Position numbers and translations under genes: made by a program. DNA of 64,000 nt from Pseudarthrobacter polychromogenes (GTDB lineage: Bacteria; Actinomycetota; Actinomycetes; Actinomycetales; Micrococcaceae), in NCBI RefSeq assembly GCF_014644495.1, contig NZ_BMKU01000003.1, positions 244,690-308,689 of the forward strand, given 5' to 3'. Below the pieces are notes generated by a model. It saw only the letters and a list, made by a program, of their open reading frames with translations, ran no database searches and was not told the DNA's origin. Positions 34,376-46,064 of the stretch are shown in pieces; position 1 is the first letter of the stretch; each line of letters begins with the position of its first letter.

Positions 34376-36268
34376 ATGTGTGGAATCGTGGGATATGTGG
34401 GCCGTTCAGTCGACGGCGGAATTGCCGGTCACAGCGCGCTGGATGTTGTTCTTGAGGGACTGCGCCGCCTGGAGTACCGGGGCTACGACTCCGCCGGGGT
34501 CGCCGTGGTGTCCAAGGGTGCGATCGAGTCGCGGAAGAAGTCGGGGAAGCTGAGCAACCTGATTGCCGAGCTGGAGGCGCATCCTTTGCCGGAGACGGTG
34601 ACGGGGATCGGCCATACCCGGTGGGCAACGCATGGCGGGCCGACGGACCGTAACGCGCACCCGCACCTGGCCGACGGCGGCAAGCTCGCGGTGATCCACA
34701 ACGGCATCATTGAAAACTTTGCCGAGCTCAAGCTTGAGCTGCTGGACAAGGGCGTGACCTTCCTGTCCGAGACGGACACCGAGGTGGCCGCGGCGCTGCT
34801 GGCGGACATTTACCGGAACAAGCTCGCCGGGGACACCTCCGGCGGCCGCCTGACCCGGGCGATGGAACTGGCCTGCCAGCGGCTGGAGGGCGCCTTCACG
34901 CTCCTGGCCGTCCACGCCGACCAGCCCGACGTTGTGGTGGCCGCCCGCCGCAACTCACCCCTGGTGGTGGGCCTGGGCGAGGGCGAGAACTTCCTGGGCT
35001 CGGACGTGTCCGGGTTCATCGACTACACCCGCCGTGCTGTGGAGCTGGGGCAGGACCAGATCGTCACCATCACCGCGGACACCGTGGAGATCACCGACTT
35101 CTTCGGCAACCCGGCCGCGGGCAAGGAATACCACGTGGACTGGGACCCGGCCTCGGCGGAAAAGGGCGGCTTCAGCTCGTTCATGGAGAAGGAAATCCAT
35201 GACCAGCCTGATGCCGTGGCGCAGACCCTGCTGGGCCGCTCCGACATCAACGGCAAACTGACTCTGGACGAGCTCCGGATCGATCCTGAGCTGTTGAAGC
35301 AGGTCAACAAGATTATTGTGCTGGCCTGCGGCACCGCCGCGTATGCGGGCATGGTGGCGAAGTACGCGATCGAGAACTGGTGCCGGATCCCCACCGAGGT
35401 GGAGCTCGCGCACGAGTTCCGCTACCGGGACCCGATCCTGGATGCGAACACCCTGGTGGTGTCCATCAGCCAGTCCGGGGAGACCATGGACACCCTGATG
35501 GCTGTCCGCTACGCCCGGGAACAGGGCGCCAAGACCATCTCCATCTGCAACACCAACGGCTCCACCATCCCGCGCGAGTCCGACGCCGTGCTGTACACCC
35601 ACGCGGGCCCGGAGATCGCGGTGGCCTCCACCAAGGCGTTCCTGGCGCAGATCACCGCCGCGTACCTGCTGGGCCTGTATTTGGCACAGCTGCGCGGAAA
35701 CATCTTCTCGGGCCAGATCAAGGACGTCCTCGCGGACCTGAACAAGATCCCGGCGAAGATCCAGAAAATCCTGGACAACGCCGGACCCTTGCGGGAACTG
35801 GCCCGCAGCATGGCGAATGAGAAGTCGGTGCTGTTCCTGGGCCGCCACGTGGGATTCCCGGTGGCGCTGGAGGGCGCGCTGAAGCTGAAGGAAATCGCGT
35901 ACATCCACGCCGAGGGTTTCGCTGCCGGCGAGCTCAAGCACGGCCCCATCGCCCTGATCGATGACGGCCAGCCGGTGTTCGTGGTGGTCCCGTCCCCGCG
36001 CGGCCGCGATTCCCTGCACGCCAAGGTGGTCTCCAACATCCAGGAAGTCCGCGCCCGCGGCGCCCGGACCCTGGTCATCGCCGAGGAAGGCGACGAAGCC
36101 GTGAAGGCCTACGCCGAGTACGTCTTCTACGTCCCCGAAACCCCCACGCTGCTCATGCCCCTGCTGACCACCGTCCCGCTGCAGATCTTCGCCGCGGAAT
36201 TGGCCCAGGCCAAGGGCTACGACGTGGACCAGCCCCGCAACCTCGCCAAGAGCGTCACGGTCGAGTAG
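34376..36268 (+). CDS. glmS: Glutamine-fructose-6-phosphate aminotransferase
   Basis: Makes glucosamine-6-phosphate from fructose-6-phosphate and glutamine, the first step to UDP-GlcNAc. The 630-aa protein starts MCGIVGYVG, so Cys2 becomes the N-terminal nucleophile of the glutaminase domain (1-240). Two SIS domains follow (ACGTAAYAG, then SQSGETMDTL, and AEGFAAGELKHGPIALI). It ends in the conserved DQPRNLAKSVTVE. ATG 34376 is leaderless. Confidence 0.98.
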   Translation: MCGIVGYVGRSVDGGIAGHSALDVVLEGLRRLEYRGYDSAGVAVVSKGAIESRKKSGKLSNLIAELEAHPLPETVTGIGHTRWATHGGPTDRNAHPHLADGGKLAVIHNGIIENFAELKLELLDKGVTFLSETDTEVAAALLADIYRNKLAGDTSGGRLTRAMELACQRLEGAFTLLAVHADQPDVVVAARRNSPLVVGLGEGENFLGSDVSGFIDYTRRAVELGQDQIVTITADTVEITDFFGNPAAGKEYHVDWDPASAEKGGFSSFMEKEIHDQPDAVAQTLLGRSDINGKLTLDELRIDPELLKQVNKIIVLACGTAAYAGMVAKYAIENWCRIPTEVELAHEFRYRDPILDANTLVVSISQSGETMDTLMAVRYAREQGAKTISICNTNGSTIPRESDAVLYTHAGPEIAVASTKAFLAQITAAYLLGLYLAQLRGNIFSGQIKDVLADLNKIPAKIQKILDNAGPLRELARSMANEKSVLFLGRHVGFPVALEGALKLKEIAYIHAEGFAAGELKHGPIALIDDGQPVFVVVPSPRGRDSLHAKVVSNIQEVRARGARTLVIAEEGDEAVKAYAEYVFYVPETPTLLMPLLTTVPLQIFAAELAQAKGYDVDQPRNLAKSVTVE

Positions 36269-36288
36269 CGGACTCCGGTACTGATTCA

Positions 36289-36319
36289 GGAAGCCTTGGG
36301 CCCGGCGCCCAGGGCTTCC
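36289..36319 (+). terminator. Terminator after glmS
   Basis: Arms GGAAGCCTTGGGC (36289-36301) and GCCCAGGGCTTCC (36307-36319) make a 13-base stem with one G-T pair and a 5-base loop, followed by TTCGTCT. Confidence 0.8.
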
Positions 36320-36376
36320 TTCGTCTCCGCCGGCTGCCACGCGCGTGCTGCGCACAGCGGGCCGGGGCCGTCGACG

Positions 36377-36382
36377 TAGAGT
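36377..36382 (+). promoter_or_regulatory. Leaderless -10 of acpS
   Basis: TAGAGT followed by AGTGCC and ATG 36389. Confidence 0.55.
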
Positions 36383-36388
36383 AGTGCC

Positions 36389-36736
36389 ATGATTGTTGGC
36401 ATTGGCGTAGACGTTGTAGACATCGAGCGGTTCGGCCGCCAGCTTGAACGCACCCCCGGCCTCCGGGACCGGCTGTTCGTTCCCGCTGAGCGTGAGCTGA
36501 ACACCCGGTCACTGGCTGCGCGGTTTGCCGCCAAGGAAGCTGTTGCCAAGGTCCTCGGTGCGCCCGCCGGCATGAACTGGCAGGACTGCTGGATCGGCCT
36601 GGACCAGAACGGACCCACCGTGCAGGTCAAGGGCACCGTGCTGGCTGTGGCCGAGGCCAAGGGCGTCAAGCGCTGGCATCTCTCCATGAGCCACGACGGC
36701 GGGATCGCCACCGCCACCGTCCTGGCCGAAGGCTGA
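36389..36736 (+). CDS. acpS: Holo-[acyl-carrier-protein] synthase
   Basis: Transfers 4'-phosphopantetheine from coenzyme A to acyl carrier protein. The 115-aa protein shows the metal-binding Asp in [12 protein letters not shown] and the second motif [12 protein letters not shown], with [12 protein letters not shown] at the C-terminus. It starts at ATG 36389, leaderless. The nnr gene follows after 31 bases, and coaA (coenzyme A supply) is nearby. Confidence 0.96.
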   Translation: MIVGIGVDVVDIERFGRQLERTPGLRDRLFVPAERELNTRSLAARFAAKEAVAKVLGAPAGMNWQDCWIGLDQNGPTVQVKGTVLAVAEAKGVKRWHLSMSHDGGIATATVLAEG

Positions 36737-36767
36737 ACCTGCTCCGGCACCCACGGGAACTGACGCC

Positions 36768-38369
36768 GTGATCAGCGCCTACACCGGAACCCAGGTCCGG
36801 CAGGCTGAGGAGCCGCTCCTCGCCTCCGGGCTGGGGGACGTCCTCATGCAGCGCGCAGCCCACGGCCTGGCCAACGCCGTCATCAGGGAACGCCGTTCCC
36901 GTGGCATGGGCATCTACGGCGCCAGCGTTTCCGTCCTCACCGGCAAGGGCAACAACGGCGGCGACGGCCTGTACGCCGCTTCCTTCCTGGCGGCACGCGG
37001 CATGCGAACGACGGCGGTGCTCACCGGAGCCAGCGCCCACCCGCAGGCGCTGGCTGCTTTCGAGCGCGCCGGCGGCCGGGTGCACCGTCTCGACGGGACG
37101 GCACCCGCCGCACTTGCCGCAGAAGCGGCGCGGGCCGACGTCGTCATCGATGCTGTGCTGGGCACAGGCGCCAACGGCGGGCTGCGGGGGAGTGCTGCAG
37201 ACCTGGTTTCCGCCGTCTCCGAGCTTCTGAGAAGTGGTGGCGGACAGGCGCTCGTGGTGGCCTGCGACCTGCCCAGCGGTGTTGACGCTGATACCGGCGA
37301 CGTTTTCCAGCCGGTGCTGCCGGCGGACCTGACCGTCACCTTCGGCGGTGCCAAGAGCGGCCTGCTCGCGGACCCCGGCGCCGATTACGCCGGCCGGGTG
37401 CTGGTGGTGCCCATCGGTATCGAGGAGCACCTGCCGCAGCCTTCGCTCCGCCGGCTCGACGAGGCGGACCTGGCCCGGCTGCTGCCGCACCCTGCCCGGC
37501 GTGCGCACAAGTACTCCCGCGGCGTCCTGGGCGTGGTCGCCGGCTCCGTGGACTATCCCGGTGCCGCTGTCCTGGCCTGCCGGGGCGCCCTGGCAGCGGG
37601 CGTAGGGATGGTCCGGTACCTTGGCCCGCCACAAGTCGCGGACCTTGTGAGGCAGGCGTGCCCTGAGGTGGTCTGCAGTACCGGCTCTGTAGCGGACAAC
37701 CGCGTGCAGGCCTGGCTGGTGGGCTCCGGCATGGGCCCGGAGCACCACGAGCAGCTCCAGCGGGCCCGCGACGCCGTCGGATCCGGGCTGCCCGTTGTGG
37801 CAGACGCCGGCGCCCTCCCCGCTCTTCCCGAAACCCTTGGCCCGCATATTGTCCTCACCCCCCACGCCGGGGAGCTGGCCTCGCTGCTGCAACGCCTGGG
37901 CGGATCAGAGGACCGGGACGCGGTGGAAGCCGGAACCCTGGCCGCGGTGCGCCGTGCCTCGGAACTGACCGGTGCCACCGTGCTCCTCAAGGGCGCCACC
38001 ACCCTGGTCGCCGCACCCTCCGGTGACGTGTTCAGCCAGGCAGACGGGACCCCCTGGCTGGCGACTGCCGGCAGCGGGGACGTCCTGGCCGGCGTCATCG
38101 GTGCGCTGCTCGCCCAGGCGGGGAACGACGTCGGCCGCTTCAGCAACGAGGGTGTGGAACCGGACGTGCGCTGGGCCGCCATTGCCGCCCTGGGAGCCGC
38201 CGTGCACGGCAAAGCCGGACGGGCGGCGTCGGAGGTTCTCAGCGGCGGCCCGATCGCTGCTGGCAGAATTGCAGACTCCATACCGTATACCTGGGGTAAA
38301 GTAAGCACGCTTAGTAACGATGGGTTGGGAAACGTAACAGTCACACCCAGCAGTTACGGTAGGCATTAG
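36768..38369 (+). CDS. Bifunctional NAD(P)HX epimerase / ADP-dependent NAD(P)HX dehydratase
   Basis: Repairs hydrated NADH and NADPH. The N-terminal YjeF-type epimerase domain (1-220) has LTGKGNNGGDGLYAA. The C-terminal ribokinase-like dehydratase domain (about 245-510) has LTPHAGEL, GATTLVAAP and the ADP-site ATAGSGDVLAGVIGALL. The 533-aa product starts at GTG 36768. After the domain end there is a short Ser/Thr/Asn-rich tail (KVSTLSNDGLGNVTVTPSS) in less GC-rich DNA, which may double as the glgX promoter. Confidence 0.94.
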   Translation: MISAYTGTQVRQAEEPLLASGLGDVLMQRAAHGLANAVIRERRSRGMGIYGASVSVLTGKGNNGGDGLYAASFLAARGMRTTAVLTGASAHPQALAAFERAGGRVHRLDGTAPAALAAEAARADVVIDAVLGTGANGGLRGSAADLVSAVSELLRSGGGQALVVACDLPSGVDADTGDVFQPVLPADLTVTFGGAKSGLLADPGADYAGRVLVVPIGIEEHLPQPSLRRLDEADLARLLPHPARRAHKYSRGVLGVVAGSVDYPGAAVLACRGALAAGVGMVRYLGPPQVADLVRQACPEVVCSTGSVADNRVQAWLVGSGMGPEHHEQLQRARDAVGSGLPVVADAGALPALPETLGPHIVLTPHAGELASLLQRLGGSEDRDAVEAGTLAAVRRASELTGATVLLKGATTLVAAPSGDVFSQADGTPWLATAGSGDVLAGVIGALLAQAGNDVGRFSNEGVEPDVRWAAIAALGAAVHGKAGRAASEVLSGGPIAAGRIADSIPYTWGKVSTLSNDGLGNVTVTPSSYGRH

Positions 38370-38426
38370 TTCGCACCGGCAATGGGGGGCATTTTGCTTC
38401 CCGCTGCTGAATCACAAAGGAGCATT

Positions 38427-40667
38427 ATGGAAGTCTGGCCTGGAACTGCCTACCCGCTGGGAGCCACGTACAACGGAACCGGCACTAACTTCGCCCTGTT
38501 CAGCGAACAGGCGGAACGGGTGGAGCTTTGCCTCCTGGACGACGACCTGGCCGAGACCCGGATCGAGCTGACCGAAGTGGACGGCTACGTCTGGCACTGC
38601 TACCTGCCGCACATCCAGCCTGGCCAGAAGTACGGTTACCGGGTCTACGGGCCGTACGATCCTGCGAACGGGAGCCGCTTTAATCCGAACAAGCTACTGA
38701 TGGACCCCTACGCCAAGGCTGTCCAAGGACAAATCGACTGGGACCCGGCGCTCTTCTCCTACGAATTTGGCGATCCCGATTCCCGCAACGATGCCGATTC
38801 GGCGCCGCACACCATGCACGGCGTCGTCATCAACCCGTTCTTCGAATGGGACGGCGACCGCCAGCTGCGGATCCCCTACCACGAGTCGGTCATCTACGAA
38901 GCACACGTCAAGGGCCTGACCGAGCTGCACCCGGAGATTCCCGAAGAGCAGCGCGGCACATACGCCGGTGTGGCCCACCCAGCCGTCATCGACCACCTCA
39001 AGAAGCTTGGTGTCACGGCCATTGAGCTCATGCCGGTGCACCAGTTCGTCAACGATGGCACCCTGGTGGAGAAGGGCCTCAGTAACTACTGGGGCTACAA
39101 CACCATTGGCTTCTTCGCGCCGCAGAACACCTACAGCTCCACGGGGGACGTGGGGCACCAGGTGCAGGAATTCAAGGCCATGGTGCGCGACCTCCACCGC
39201 GCAGGCATCGAGGTGATCCTCGACGTCGTCTACAACCACACCGCCGAAGGCAACCACCTGGGCCCCACGCTGTCCTTCAAGGGGATCGACAACCAGGCCT
39301 ACTACCGCCTGGTGGATAACGACCTCAAGCACTACATGGACTACACCGGCACCGGCAACTCGCTCAATGTACGCCACCCCCACTCCCTGCAACTGCTCAT
39401 GGACTCCCTCCGCTACTGGGTCACCGAGATGCACGTGGATGGCTTCCGTTTCGATCTCGCCTCCACCCTGGCCCGTGAGTTCTACGACGTGGACAAGCTC
39501 TCCACCTTCTTCGAACTCATCCAGCAGGACCCGGTTGTTTCCCAGGTCAAGCTGATCGCAGAGCCGTGGGATGTCGGCCCCGGCGGTTACCAGGTGGGCA
39601 ATTTTCCGCCGCAGTGGACGGAATGGAACGGCAAGTACCGTGACACCGTCCGCGACTTCTGGCGCGGCGAGCCCGCCACCCTGGGCGAATTCGCTTCACG
39701 CCTGACCGGCTCCGCTGACCTTTACGAGAGCTCCGCGCGCCGCCCCGTGGCCTCAATCAACTTCGTCACCGCCCACGACGGCTTCACCATGCGGGACCTG
39801 GTCTCCTACAACGAAAAGCACAACGAAGCCAACGGTGAAGGCAACAACGACGGCGAATCGCACAACCGGTCCTGGAACTGCGGCGAAGAAGGCGACACCG
39901 ACGACGAGAAGGTGCTGACTCTCCGTGCCCGCCAGCAGCGGAACTTCATCGCCACCCTGCTGCTTTCCCAGGGCGTGCCGATGGTCCTGCACGGCGACGA
40001 GCTGGGACGCACCCAGCAGGGAAACAACAACACCTACTGCCAGGACTCCGAGCTCAGCTGGATTCACTGGGACGCCATGGACCAGCCCCTGGTGGAGTTC
40101 ACCGCTTTCGTGAACAAGCTCCGCCGCGACCACCCCACGTTCCGGCGCAGCCGCTTCTTCGACGGCCGCCCCGTGCGCCGCGGTGAAGGTGAAAAGCTGC
40201 CGGATATCGTCTGGCTGAAGACCGACGGCACCGAGATGCTGCCGGAGGACTGGGGGAGCGGCTTCGGCCGGACCATCGGCGTCTTCTACAACGGCGACGG
40301 CATCCAGGAACAGGATTCACGCGGCCGGCGCATCACCGATGACAGCTTCATCATGGCTTTCAACGCGCACGACGACGCCGTGGACTTCTGCCTTCCCTCT
40401 GAGGAGTACTCGCAGTACTGGGAGGTCATGATTGACACGGCGGCCCAGGCCGACGCGTACGACCCACTCAAGGCGAAAGCGACGCTGACGCTGGACGCCA
40501 AGTCCATGGTGGTACTGCGTGCCTACTCGGGCCCAGAGGCTGAGGTGGACACCTCCGCAGCCGCTTCGCTGGCCTCCATGGCAGAGCATGAGGAAGCCCA
40601 AGAGGAGATGGTGGAAGCCCAGACCAAGGCTGCGGAAGCAAGCGAGGAAAGGGCAACGAAGGCATGA
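38427..40667 (+). CDS. glgX: Glycogen debranching enzyme GlgX
   Basis: Hydrolyses alpha-1,6 branches of glycogen-type glucans. The 746-aa GH13 enzyme begins [20 protein letters not shown], has an N-terminal CBM48 domain and the catalytic regions [17 protein letters not shown] (Asp nucleophile), AEPWD and FVTAHDGFT. The C-terminal 40 residues are Ala/Glu-rich. AAAGGAG precedes ATG 38427; an upstream ATG at 38382 is not supported. It opens the operon glgX-treY-treZ. Confidence 0.95.
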   Translation: MEVWPGTAYPLGATYNGTGTNFALFSEQAERVELCLLDDDLAETRIELTEVDGYVWHCYLPHIQPGQKYGYRVYGPYDPANGSRFNPNKLLMDPYAKAVQGQIDWDPALFSYEFGDPDSRNDADSAPHTMHGVVINPFFEWDGDRQLRIPYHESVIYEAHVKGLTELHPEIPEEQRGTYAGVAHPAVIDHLKKLGVTAIELMPVHQFVNDGTLVEKGLSNYWGYNTIGFFAPQNTYSSTGDVGHQVQEFKAMVRDLHRAGIEVILDVVYNHTAEGNHLGPTLSFKGIDNQAYYRLVDNDLKHYMDYTGTGNSLNVRHPHSLQLLMDSLRYWVTEMHVDGFRFDLASTLAREFYDVDKLSTFFELIQQDPVVSQVKLIAEPWDVGPGGYQVGNFPPQWTEWNGKYRDTVRDFWRGEPATLGEFASRLTGSADLYESSARRPVASINFVTAHDGFTMRDLVSYNEKHNEANGEGNNDGESHNRSWNCGEEGDTDDEKVLTLRARQQRNFIATLLLSQGVPMVLHGDELGRTQQGNNNTYCQDSELSWIHWDAMDQPLVEFTAFVNKLRRDHPTFRRSRFFDGRPVRRGEGEKLPDIVWLKTDGTEMLPEDWGSGFGRTIGVFYNGDGIQEQDSRGRRITDDSFIMAFNAHDDAVDFCLPSEEYSQYWEVMIDTAAQADAYDPLKAKATLTLDAKSMVVLRAYSGPEAEVDTSAAASLASMAEHEEAQEEMVEAQTKAAEASEERATKA

Positions 40668-42991
40668 GGACTCCGGCCTCCACCTACCGCCTGCAGATCC
40701 GCAGCAGCTTCACCCTGTTCGATGCCGCCGAAAAGGTCCCGTACCTCAAGGAGCTCGGTGTTGACTGGGTCTACCTCTCGCCCATCCTCACCGCGGAGCA
40801 GGGCTCGGACCACGGCTATGACGTGACCGACCCCTCCGCTGTGGACCCGGAGCGGGGCGGCCCCGAGGGCCTGCTGGCCCTGTCCAAGGCTGCCCGCGAG
40901 CACGGCATGGGTGTCCTGGTGGACATCGTCCCCAACCACGTGGGCGTCGCCACGCCCTCGCAGAACCCCTGGTGGTGGTCCCTGCTGAAGGAAGGGCAGG
41001 GTTCGCCCTACGCCGAAGCCTTCGACGTCGACTGGGACCTGGCAGGCGGGAAGGTCCGGCTGCCCATGCTTGGCTCCGACGAGGACCTGGACAAGCTGGA
41101 AATCACGGACGGCGAGCTCCGCTACTACGACCACCGGTTCCCGCTGGCTTCCGGAAGCTACTCTGAGGGCGACACCCCCCAGGAGGTGCACAGCCGCCAG
41201 CACTATGAGCTGATGGACTGGCGCCGGGCGGACGCGGAACTGAACTACCGGCGCTTCTTCGCTGTGACCACGCTGGCCGGGATCCGGGTTGAAACCCCCA
41301 GGGTGTTCGAAGAGGCACATGCCGAGGTTGGCCGATGGTTCAAGGAAGGCCTGGTGGACGGCCTGCGGGTGGACCACCCGGACGGCCTGGCCGACCCCGC
41401 CGGTTACCTGCGCTGGCTGAAGGACCTCAGCGGCGGAGCCTACGTCCTGGTGGAAAAGATCCTGGAGCCGGGTGAAACCCTGCCGCAGGACTTCGCCACC
41501 GAGGGAACCACCGGATACGACGCCCTCGCGGACGTGGACCGGGTGTTCGTGGACCCCGCAGGCCAGCAGGCGCTGGACGAGCTGGACGCGAAGCTTCGCG
41601 GCTCCAGCACCCCTGCGGACTATGCAGAGATGATCCGGGGCACCAAGCGGATGATCGCGGACGGCATCCTGCGGTCCGAGGTCCTTCGCCTGGCCCGCCT
41701 GGTTCCGGAGTCTTATGGGCTGCCGATGGAGCAGGCAGCAGATGCCATTGCCGAGATCATCGCTGCTTTCCCGGTCTACCGGACGTACCTGCCCACCGGC
41801 GCCGAGATCCTCAAGGAAGCGTGCGAATCAGCGGCGGCACACCGGCCCGACCTCGAGGTAGCCGTGGGCACCCTGCTGCCGCTGCTACTTGACCCCGCCA
41901 ATGCGATTTCCGTGCGGTTCCAGCAGACATCCGGCATGGTGATGGCCAAGGGCGTGGAAGACACCGCGTTCTACCGCTACACCCGGCTGGGTACCCTGAC
42001 AGAGGTGGGCGCCGAACCGACGGAATTTTCTGTTTCCGCGGCCGAGTTCCACCAGCGGATAGCCCGGCGCCAGCAGGAACTGCCCCTGTCCATGACCACC
42101 ATGTCCACGCATGACACCAAACGCAGCGAGGACGCCCGGGCCCGGATCTCGGTCATCGCCGAGCTGCCGGAGGAGTGGGCGGACACCCTGGCCACGCTCC
42201 GCGGACTCGCCCCGATTCCGGACGGCCCCTACGAGAACCTGCTGTGGCAGGCTGTGGTGGGAGCGTGGCCCGCGAGCAGGGAACGGCTGCAGGGATACGC
42301 CGAGAAGGCTGCCCGGGAAGCCGGCAACTCCACCACCTGGACCAGCCCCGACGAGGACTTCGAATCCGCCGTCAAGGCCGCGGTGGACGCCGCGTTCGAC
42401 GACGGCCGGGTCACCAAAGCGGTGGAGGACTTCGTGGCACGGATCGATTCGTACGCCGCGTCCAACTCGGTGTCCGCCAAGCTGGTCCAGCTGACCATGC
42501 CCGGAGTGCCGGACGTCTACCAGGGCAGCGAGTTCTGGGAACGGTCCCTGACCGACCCCGACAACCGGCGGCCGGTGGACTTTGAGGTCCGCCGGCAGGA
42601 GCTTGCAAAGCTCGACGCCGGCACCCTGCCCGCCGCGGACACGGAAACCAGCAAGCTCCTGGTCACCTCCCGCGCGCTCCGGCTCCGCCGCGACCGGCCC
42701 GAACTGTTCCAGGGCTACAGCCCCGTAACGGCCACAGGTCCTGCGGCGGATCACGTGCTGGCGTTCCACCGCGGAGGTGACGGCGCCCTGGGCGCCCTGA
42801 CCCTTGCCACCCGGCTTCCCGCCGGACTGGCGGCAGACGGCGGATGGCGGGACACCGCCGTCGAACTTCCCGTTGCGGTGCGCGACGAACTCACCGGCAA
42901 CGGTCACGGACCCGGGTCCGTTCCGGTGGCCGACGTCCTGGGCACCTACCCCGTGGCTTTGCTCGTACCGGCGGATGGAGAAAAGGCATGA
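40664..42991 (+). CDS. treY: Maltooligosyl trehalose synthase TreY
   Basis: Rearranges the reducing-end alpha-1,4 bond of maltooligosaccharides to an alpha,alpha-1,1 bond, making maltooligosyl trehalose. The 775-aa protein starts [17 protein letters not shown], with [20 protein letters not shown] (nucleophile Asp) and [15 protein letters not shown] 40664 overlaps the glgX stop by 4 bases (ATGA), so translation is coupled. GlgX makes linear substrate for it and TreZ releases trehalose. Confidence 0.97.
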   Translation: MRTPASTYRLQIRSSFTLFDAAEKVPYLKELGVDWVYLSPILTAEQGSDHGYDVTDPSAVDPERGGPEGLLALSKAAREHGMGVLVDIVPNHVGVATPSQNPWWWSLLKEGQGSPYAEAFDVDWDLAGGKVRLPMLGSDEDLDKLEITDGELRYYDHRFPLASGSYSEGDTPQEVHSRQHYELMDWRRADAELNYRRFFAVTTLAGIRVETPRVFEEAHAEVGRWFKEGLVDGLRVDHPDGLADPAGYLRWLKDLSGGAYVLVEKILEPGETLPQDFATEGTTGYDALADVDRVFVDPAGQQALDELDAKLRGSSTPADYAEMIRGTKRMIADGILRSEVLRLARLVPESYGLPMEQAADAIAEIIAAFPVYRTYLPTGAEILKEACESAAAHRPDLEVAVGTLLPLLLDPANAISVRFQQTSGMVMAKGVEDTAFYRYTRLGTLTEVGAEPTEFSVSAAEFHQRIARRQQELPLSMTTMSTHDTKRSEDARARISVIAELPEEWADTLATLRGLAPIPDGPYENLLWQAVVGAWPASRERLQGYAEKAAREAGNSTTWTSPDEDFESAVKAAVDAAFDDGRVTKAVEDFVARIDSYAASNSVSAKLVQLTMPGVPDVYQGSEFWERSLTDPDNRRPVDFEVRRQELAKLDAGTLPAADTETSKLLVTSRALRLRRDRPELFQGYSPVTATGPAADHVLAFHRGGDGALGALTLATRLPAGLAADGGWRDTAVELPVAVRDELTGNGHGPGSVPVADVLGTYPVALLVPADGEKA

Positions 42992-44757
42992 CCCTCGTCA
43001 ATGACGGCCCCGGGCGCTTCGACGTCTGGGCTCCGGAGGCCGCATCCGTGGTCCTGCTGGCCGGCGGCCGGCAGTACCCCATGGCCGCAAAGGACACGGC
43101 GCCGGGCTCTGAGGGCTGGTGGACAGCCCCCGACGCTCCGGCGGACGGCGAGATGGACTACGGCTACCTGCTGGACGGAGACAGCCACCCCATTCCCGAT
43201 CCGCGCTCCCGCCGCCTGCCCGCCGGCGTCCATGAGCTCTCCCGTACGTTCGACCCCGCAGCCCATGCCTGGCAGGACTCCGGGTGGAAAGGCAAGGACC
43301 TGAAGGGTTCGGTAATCTACGAACTCCACATCGGCACCTTCACCCCTGAGGGAACCCTGGACGCGGCGGTTGGGAAGCTCGGGTACCTGGCGGACCTGGG
43401 CATCGACTTCGTGGAGCTGCTCCCGGTCAATGGCTTCAACGGGACCCACAACTGGGGCTACGACGGCGTCCAGTGGTACGCGGTCCATGAAGGCTACGGC
43501 GGGCCCGCGGCCTACCAACGCTTTGTGGACGCTGCCCACGCCGCCGGCCTGGGCGTCATCCAGGACGTGGTGTACAACCACCTCGGCCCAAGCGGGAACT
43601 ACCTGTCCAAGTTCGGGCCCTACCTGAAGCAGGGGGATGCCAACACCTGGGGAGACTCGGTGAACCTGGACGGTCCCGGCTCCGACGTGGTGCGGGAATA
43701 CATCCTGGACAACCTTGCCCTCTGGCTCCGGGACTACCACGTGGACGGCCTCCGCCTGGATGCCGTGCACGCGCTGAAGGACGAGCGCGCCGTGCACATC
43801 CTCGAGGAGTTCGGTGCCCTGGGCGATGCCGTCTCAGCGGAGACCGGGCTGCCGAAGACCCTGATCGCCGAATCGGACCTGAACAACCCGCGCCTGCTGT
43901 ACCCGCGGGACGCCAACGGGTACGGGCTGGCCGGGCAGTGGAGCGACGACTTCCACCACGCGGTCCACGTCAGCGTCAGCGGCGAGACCACCGGATACTA
44001 CGAGGACTTCCAGTCCCTGGCGGTCCTGGCGAAGGTCCTGAAGGACGGCTTCCTGCACGACGGCAGCTACTCCAGCTTCCGCGGACGGCACCACGGCCGG
44101 CCCATCAATGCTTCGCTGGTGCACCCGGCGGCGCTGGTGGTCTGCAACCAGAACCACGACCAGATCGGCAACCGCGCCACGGGGGACAGGCTCTCCCAGT
44201 CGCTGTCCCACGGACAGCTGGCGATGGCCGCCGTGCTCACGCTGACGTCCCCGTTCACGCCCATGCTGTTCATGGGCGAGGAGTTTGCGGCGAGCACCCC
44301 CTGGCAGTTCTTCACCTCCCACCCGGAGCCGGAGCTGGGCAAGGCCACCGCGGAAGGCCGGATCAAGGAGTTCGAGCGCATGGGGTGGGATCCCGCCGTC
44401 GTGCCCGACCCCCAGGACCCGGAAACCTTCCGCCGGTCCAAGCTGAACTGGGACGAAGCCTCGAGTGGGGACCACGCCCGGCTCCTGGAACTCTACCGTG
44501 CCCTCACGGCGCTGCGCCGCGAACACCCGGAGCTTGCCGGGCTCGGCTTTACCGAGACGGATGTGACGTTCGACGACGACGCCGGCTGGCTGCGGTTCCG
44601 CCGCGGAAGTGTTGAGGTACTGCTGAACCTCTCGGACGCCAAGGTGCGGCTGGAGGACGTTGCCGGGACTGTCCTGCTGGCAACGGACGAGGGGACCGGC
44701 CTTGACGGCGAGGCCCTCGCCCTGGCGCCCTGGAGTGCGGCAATCGTCAAGTCCTGA
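42988..44757 (+). CDS. treZ: Maltooligosyl trehalose trehalohydrolase TreZ
   Basis: Cuts free trehalose from the TreY product. The 589-aa GH13 enzyme has an N-terminal domain beginning [18 protein letters not shown], then [48 protein letters not shown] and [14 protein letters not shown] 42988 overlaps the treY stop by 4 bases and has GAAAAGG upstream. A strong terminator ends the operon. Confidence 0.97.
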   Translation: MTLVNDGPGRFDVWAPEAASVVLLAGGRQYPMAAKDTAPGSEGWWTAPDAPADGEMDYGYLLDGDSHPIPDPRSRRLPAGVHELSRTFDPAAHAWQDSGWKGKDLKGSVIYELHIGTFTPEGTLDAAVGKLGYLADLGIDFVELLPVNGFNGTHNWGYDGVQWYAVHEGYGGPAAYQRFVDAAHAAGLGVIQDVVYNHLGPSGNYLSKFGPYLKQGDANTWGDSVNLDGPGSDVVREYILDNLALWLRDYHVDGLRLDAVHALKDERAVHILEEFGALGDAVSAETGLPKTLIAESDLNNPRLLYPRDANGYGLAGQWSDDFHHAVHVSVSGETTGYYEDFQSLAVLAKVLKDGFLHDGSYSSFRGRHHGRPINASLVHPAALVVCNQNHDQIGNRATGDRLSQSLSHGQLAMAAVLTLTSPFTPMLFMGEEFAASTPWQFFTSHPEPELGKATAEGRIKEFERMGWDPAVVPDPQDPETFRRSKLNWDEASSGDHARLLELYRALTALRREHPELAGLGFTETDVTFDDDAGWLRFRRGSVEVLLNLSDAKVRLEDVAGTVLLATDEGTGLDGEALALAPWSAAIVKS

Positions 44758-44774
44758 CGCTCCATTCGGGCAGT

Positions 44775-44810
44775 GTTGCGCCGCGGGCTGATGTCAGCCC
44801 GCGGCGTAAC
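44775..44810 (+). terminator. Terminator of glgX-treY-treZ
   Basis: CGCCGCGGGCTGA (44779-44791) and TCAGCCCGCGGCG (44794-44806) pair, and the stem extends outwards by four more pairs to 44775-44810. It lies just after the treZ stop, followed by TTTCCCG. Confidence 0.83.
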
Positions 44811-44846
44811 TTTCCCGCCCTGGCCTGTTGCGCGGATCACAGCTGG

Positions 44847-44852
44847 CAGGAT
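44847..44852 (+). promoter_or_regulatory. Candidate leaderless -10 of the aldo-keto reductase gene
   Basis: CAGGAT, 7 bases before ATG 44860. Confidence 0.4.
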
Positions 44853-44859
44853 GGAACAC

Positions 44860-45900
44860 ATGACTTATTCCGCGGCGGAAGACCGCTACGAATCCATGCC
44901 CTACCGCCGCGTCGGCCGCAGCGGGCTCAAGCTCCCCGCCATCTCGCTTGGCCTGTGGCACAACTTCGGCGATGACAAGCGCTTCGACGAACAGCGGGCC
45001 ATCCTGCGCCGCGCGTTTGATCTCGGCGTCAACCACTTCGACCTCGCCAACAACTACGGCCCGCCGGACGGGTCCGCTGAAACGAACTTCGGCCGGCACC
45101 TCCAGGACGACTTCAAGCCCTACCGGGACGAACTCGTCATCTCCACGAAGGCCGGCTACTACATGTGGCCCGGCCCGTACGGCGAGTGGGGCTCCCGCAA
45201 GTACCTCATCTCCAGCCTGGACCAGTCGCTGCAGCGTATGGGCCTGGACTACGTGGACATCTTCTACAGCCACCGGCCGGACCCGGAAACGCCAATGGAA
45301 GAAACCATGGGCGCCCTGGACTACGCCGTCCGTTCAGGCAAGGCACTGTACGCGGGCATCTCCTCCTACACCCCGGAGCAGACCCTTGAGGCCGCGCGGA
45401 TCCTGAAGGACCTGGGGACGCCGCTGCTCATCCACCAGCCCAGCTACTCGATGCTCAACCGGTGGACCGAGAACGGTTCGCCCAACCTCTATGAAGCGCT
45501 GGACCAGGTGGGCGCAGGCTCCATCGCCTTCTCCCCGCTCGCCCAGGGCATGCTCACCGACCGGTACCTCAACGGCATCCCCGCAGACTCCCGGGCCGCC
45601 AAGGACCGATTCCTCTCCGAGAACGCCATCACCGAGGAGAAGCTGGACCGGATCCGGGGGCTCAACAGGATCGCCGAAGGACGCGGACAGTCCCTCGCCC
45701 AGATGGCCGTCGCCTGGATCCTGCGCGACCAGCCCAAGGGTTTGCCCGTCACCTCGGCCCTGGTGGGCGCCTCCAGTGTGCGCCAGTTGGAGGATACGCT
45801 GTCCGCCATCAACAACCTCGCGTTCACCGCCGACGAACTGAACGCCATCGACGAATTCGCGGTGGAGTCGGACATCAACCTGTGGAAGCAGCCGGCCTGA
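44860..45900 (+). CDS. Aldo-keto reductase, YghZ/MgrA type
   Basis: NADPH-dependent reductase of the AKR14 group, named for L-glyceraldehyde-3-phosphate and methylglyoxal reduction in E. coli. The 346-aa length equals YghZ. The catalytic set is visible: Asp and Tyr in FDLANNYGPP, Lys in ISTKAGYYMWPGPYG and His in FYSHRPD. The MWPGPYGEWGSRKYL block is typical of this subgroup. ATG 44860 is chosen from the -10 spacing; ATG 44851 would add three residues. The physiological substrate here is not known. Confidence 0.92.
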   Translation: MTYSAAEDRYESMPYRRVGRSGLKLPAISLGLWHNFGDDKRFDEQRAILRRAFDLGVNHFDLANNYGPPDGSAETNFGRHLQDDFKPYRDELVISTKAGYYMWPGPYGEWGSRKYLISSLDQSLQRMGLDYVDIFYSHRPDPETPMEETMGALDYAVRSGKALYAGISSYTPEQTLEAARILKDLGTPLLIHQPSYSMLNRWTENGSPNLYEALDQVGAGSIAFSPLAQGMLTDRYLNGIPADSRAAKDRFLSENAITEEKLDRIRGLNRIAEGRGQSLAQMAVAWILRDQPKGLPVTSALVGASSVRQLEDTLSAINNLAFTADELNAIDEFAVESDINLWKQPA

Positions 45901-45919
45901 TTCCGTTACGGTGATTCCG

Positions 45920-45957
45920 CAGAGTGGGACAAGGGAACAACCCCGGGTCCCACTCTG
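45920..45957 (+). terminator. Hairpin after the aldo-keto reductase gene
   Basis: CAGAGTGGGAC (45920-45930) and GTCCCACTCTG (45947-45957) form a perfect 11-base stem with a 16-base loop. It lies in the space before ino1. TACTAT at 45963-45968 could be the ino1 -10. Confidence 0.7.
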
Positions 45958-46064
45958 TTGGTTACTATGAAAAGGCGCCGTTTTGGCGCAGAGCCTGCCG
46001 CACCGCCGTCGTCCCCTCCCGGACGCGGCACCGGCGGGCTGACGTTTGTCCTCAAAGGAGTTCC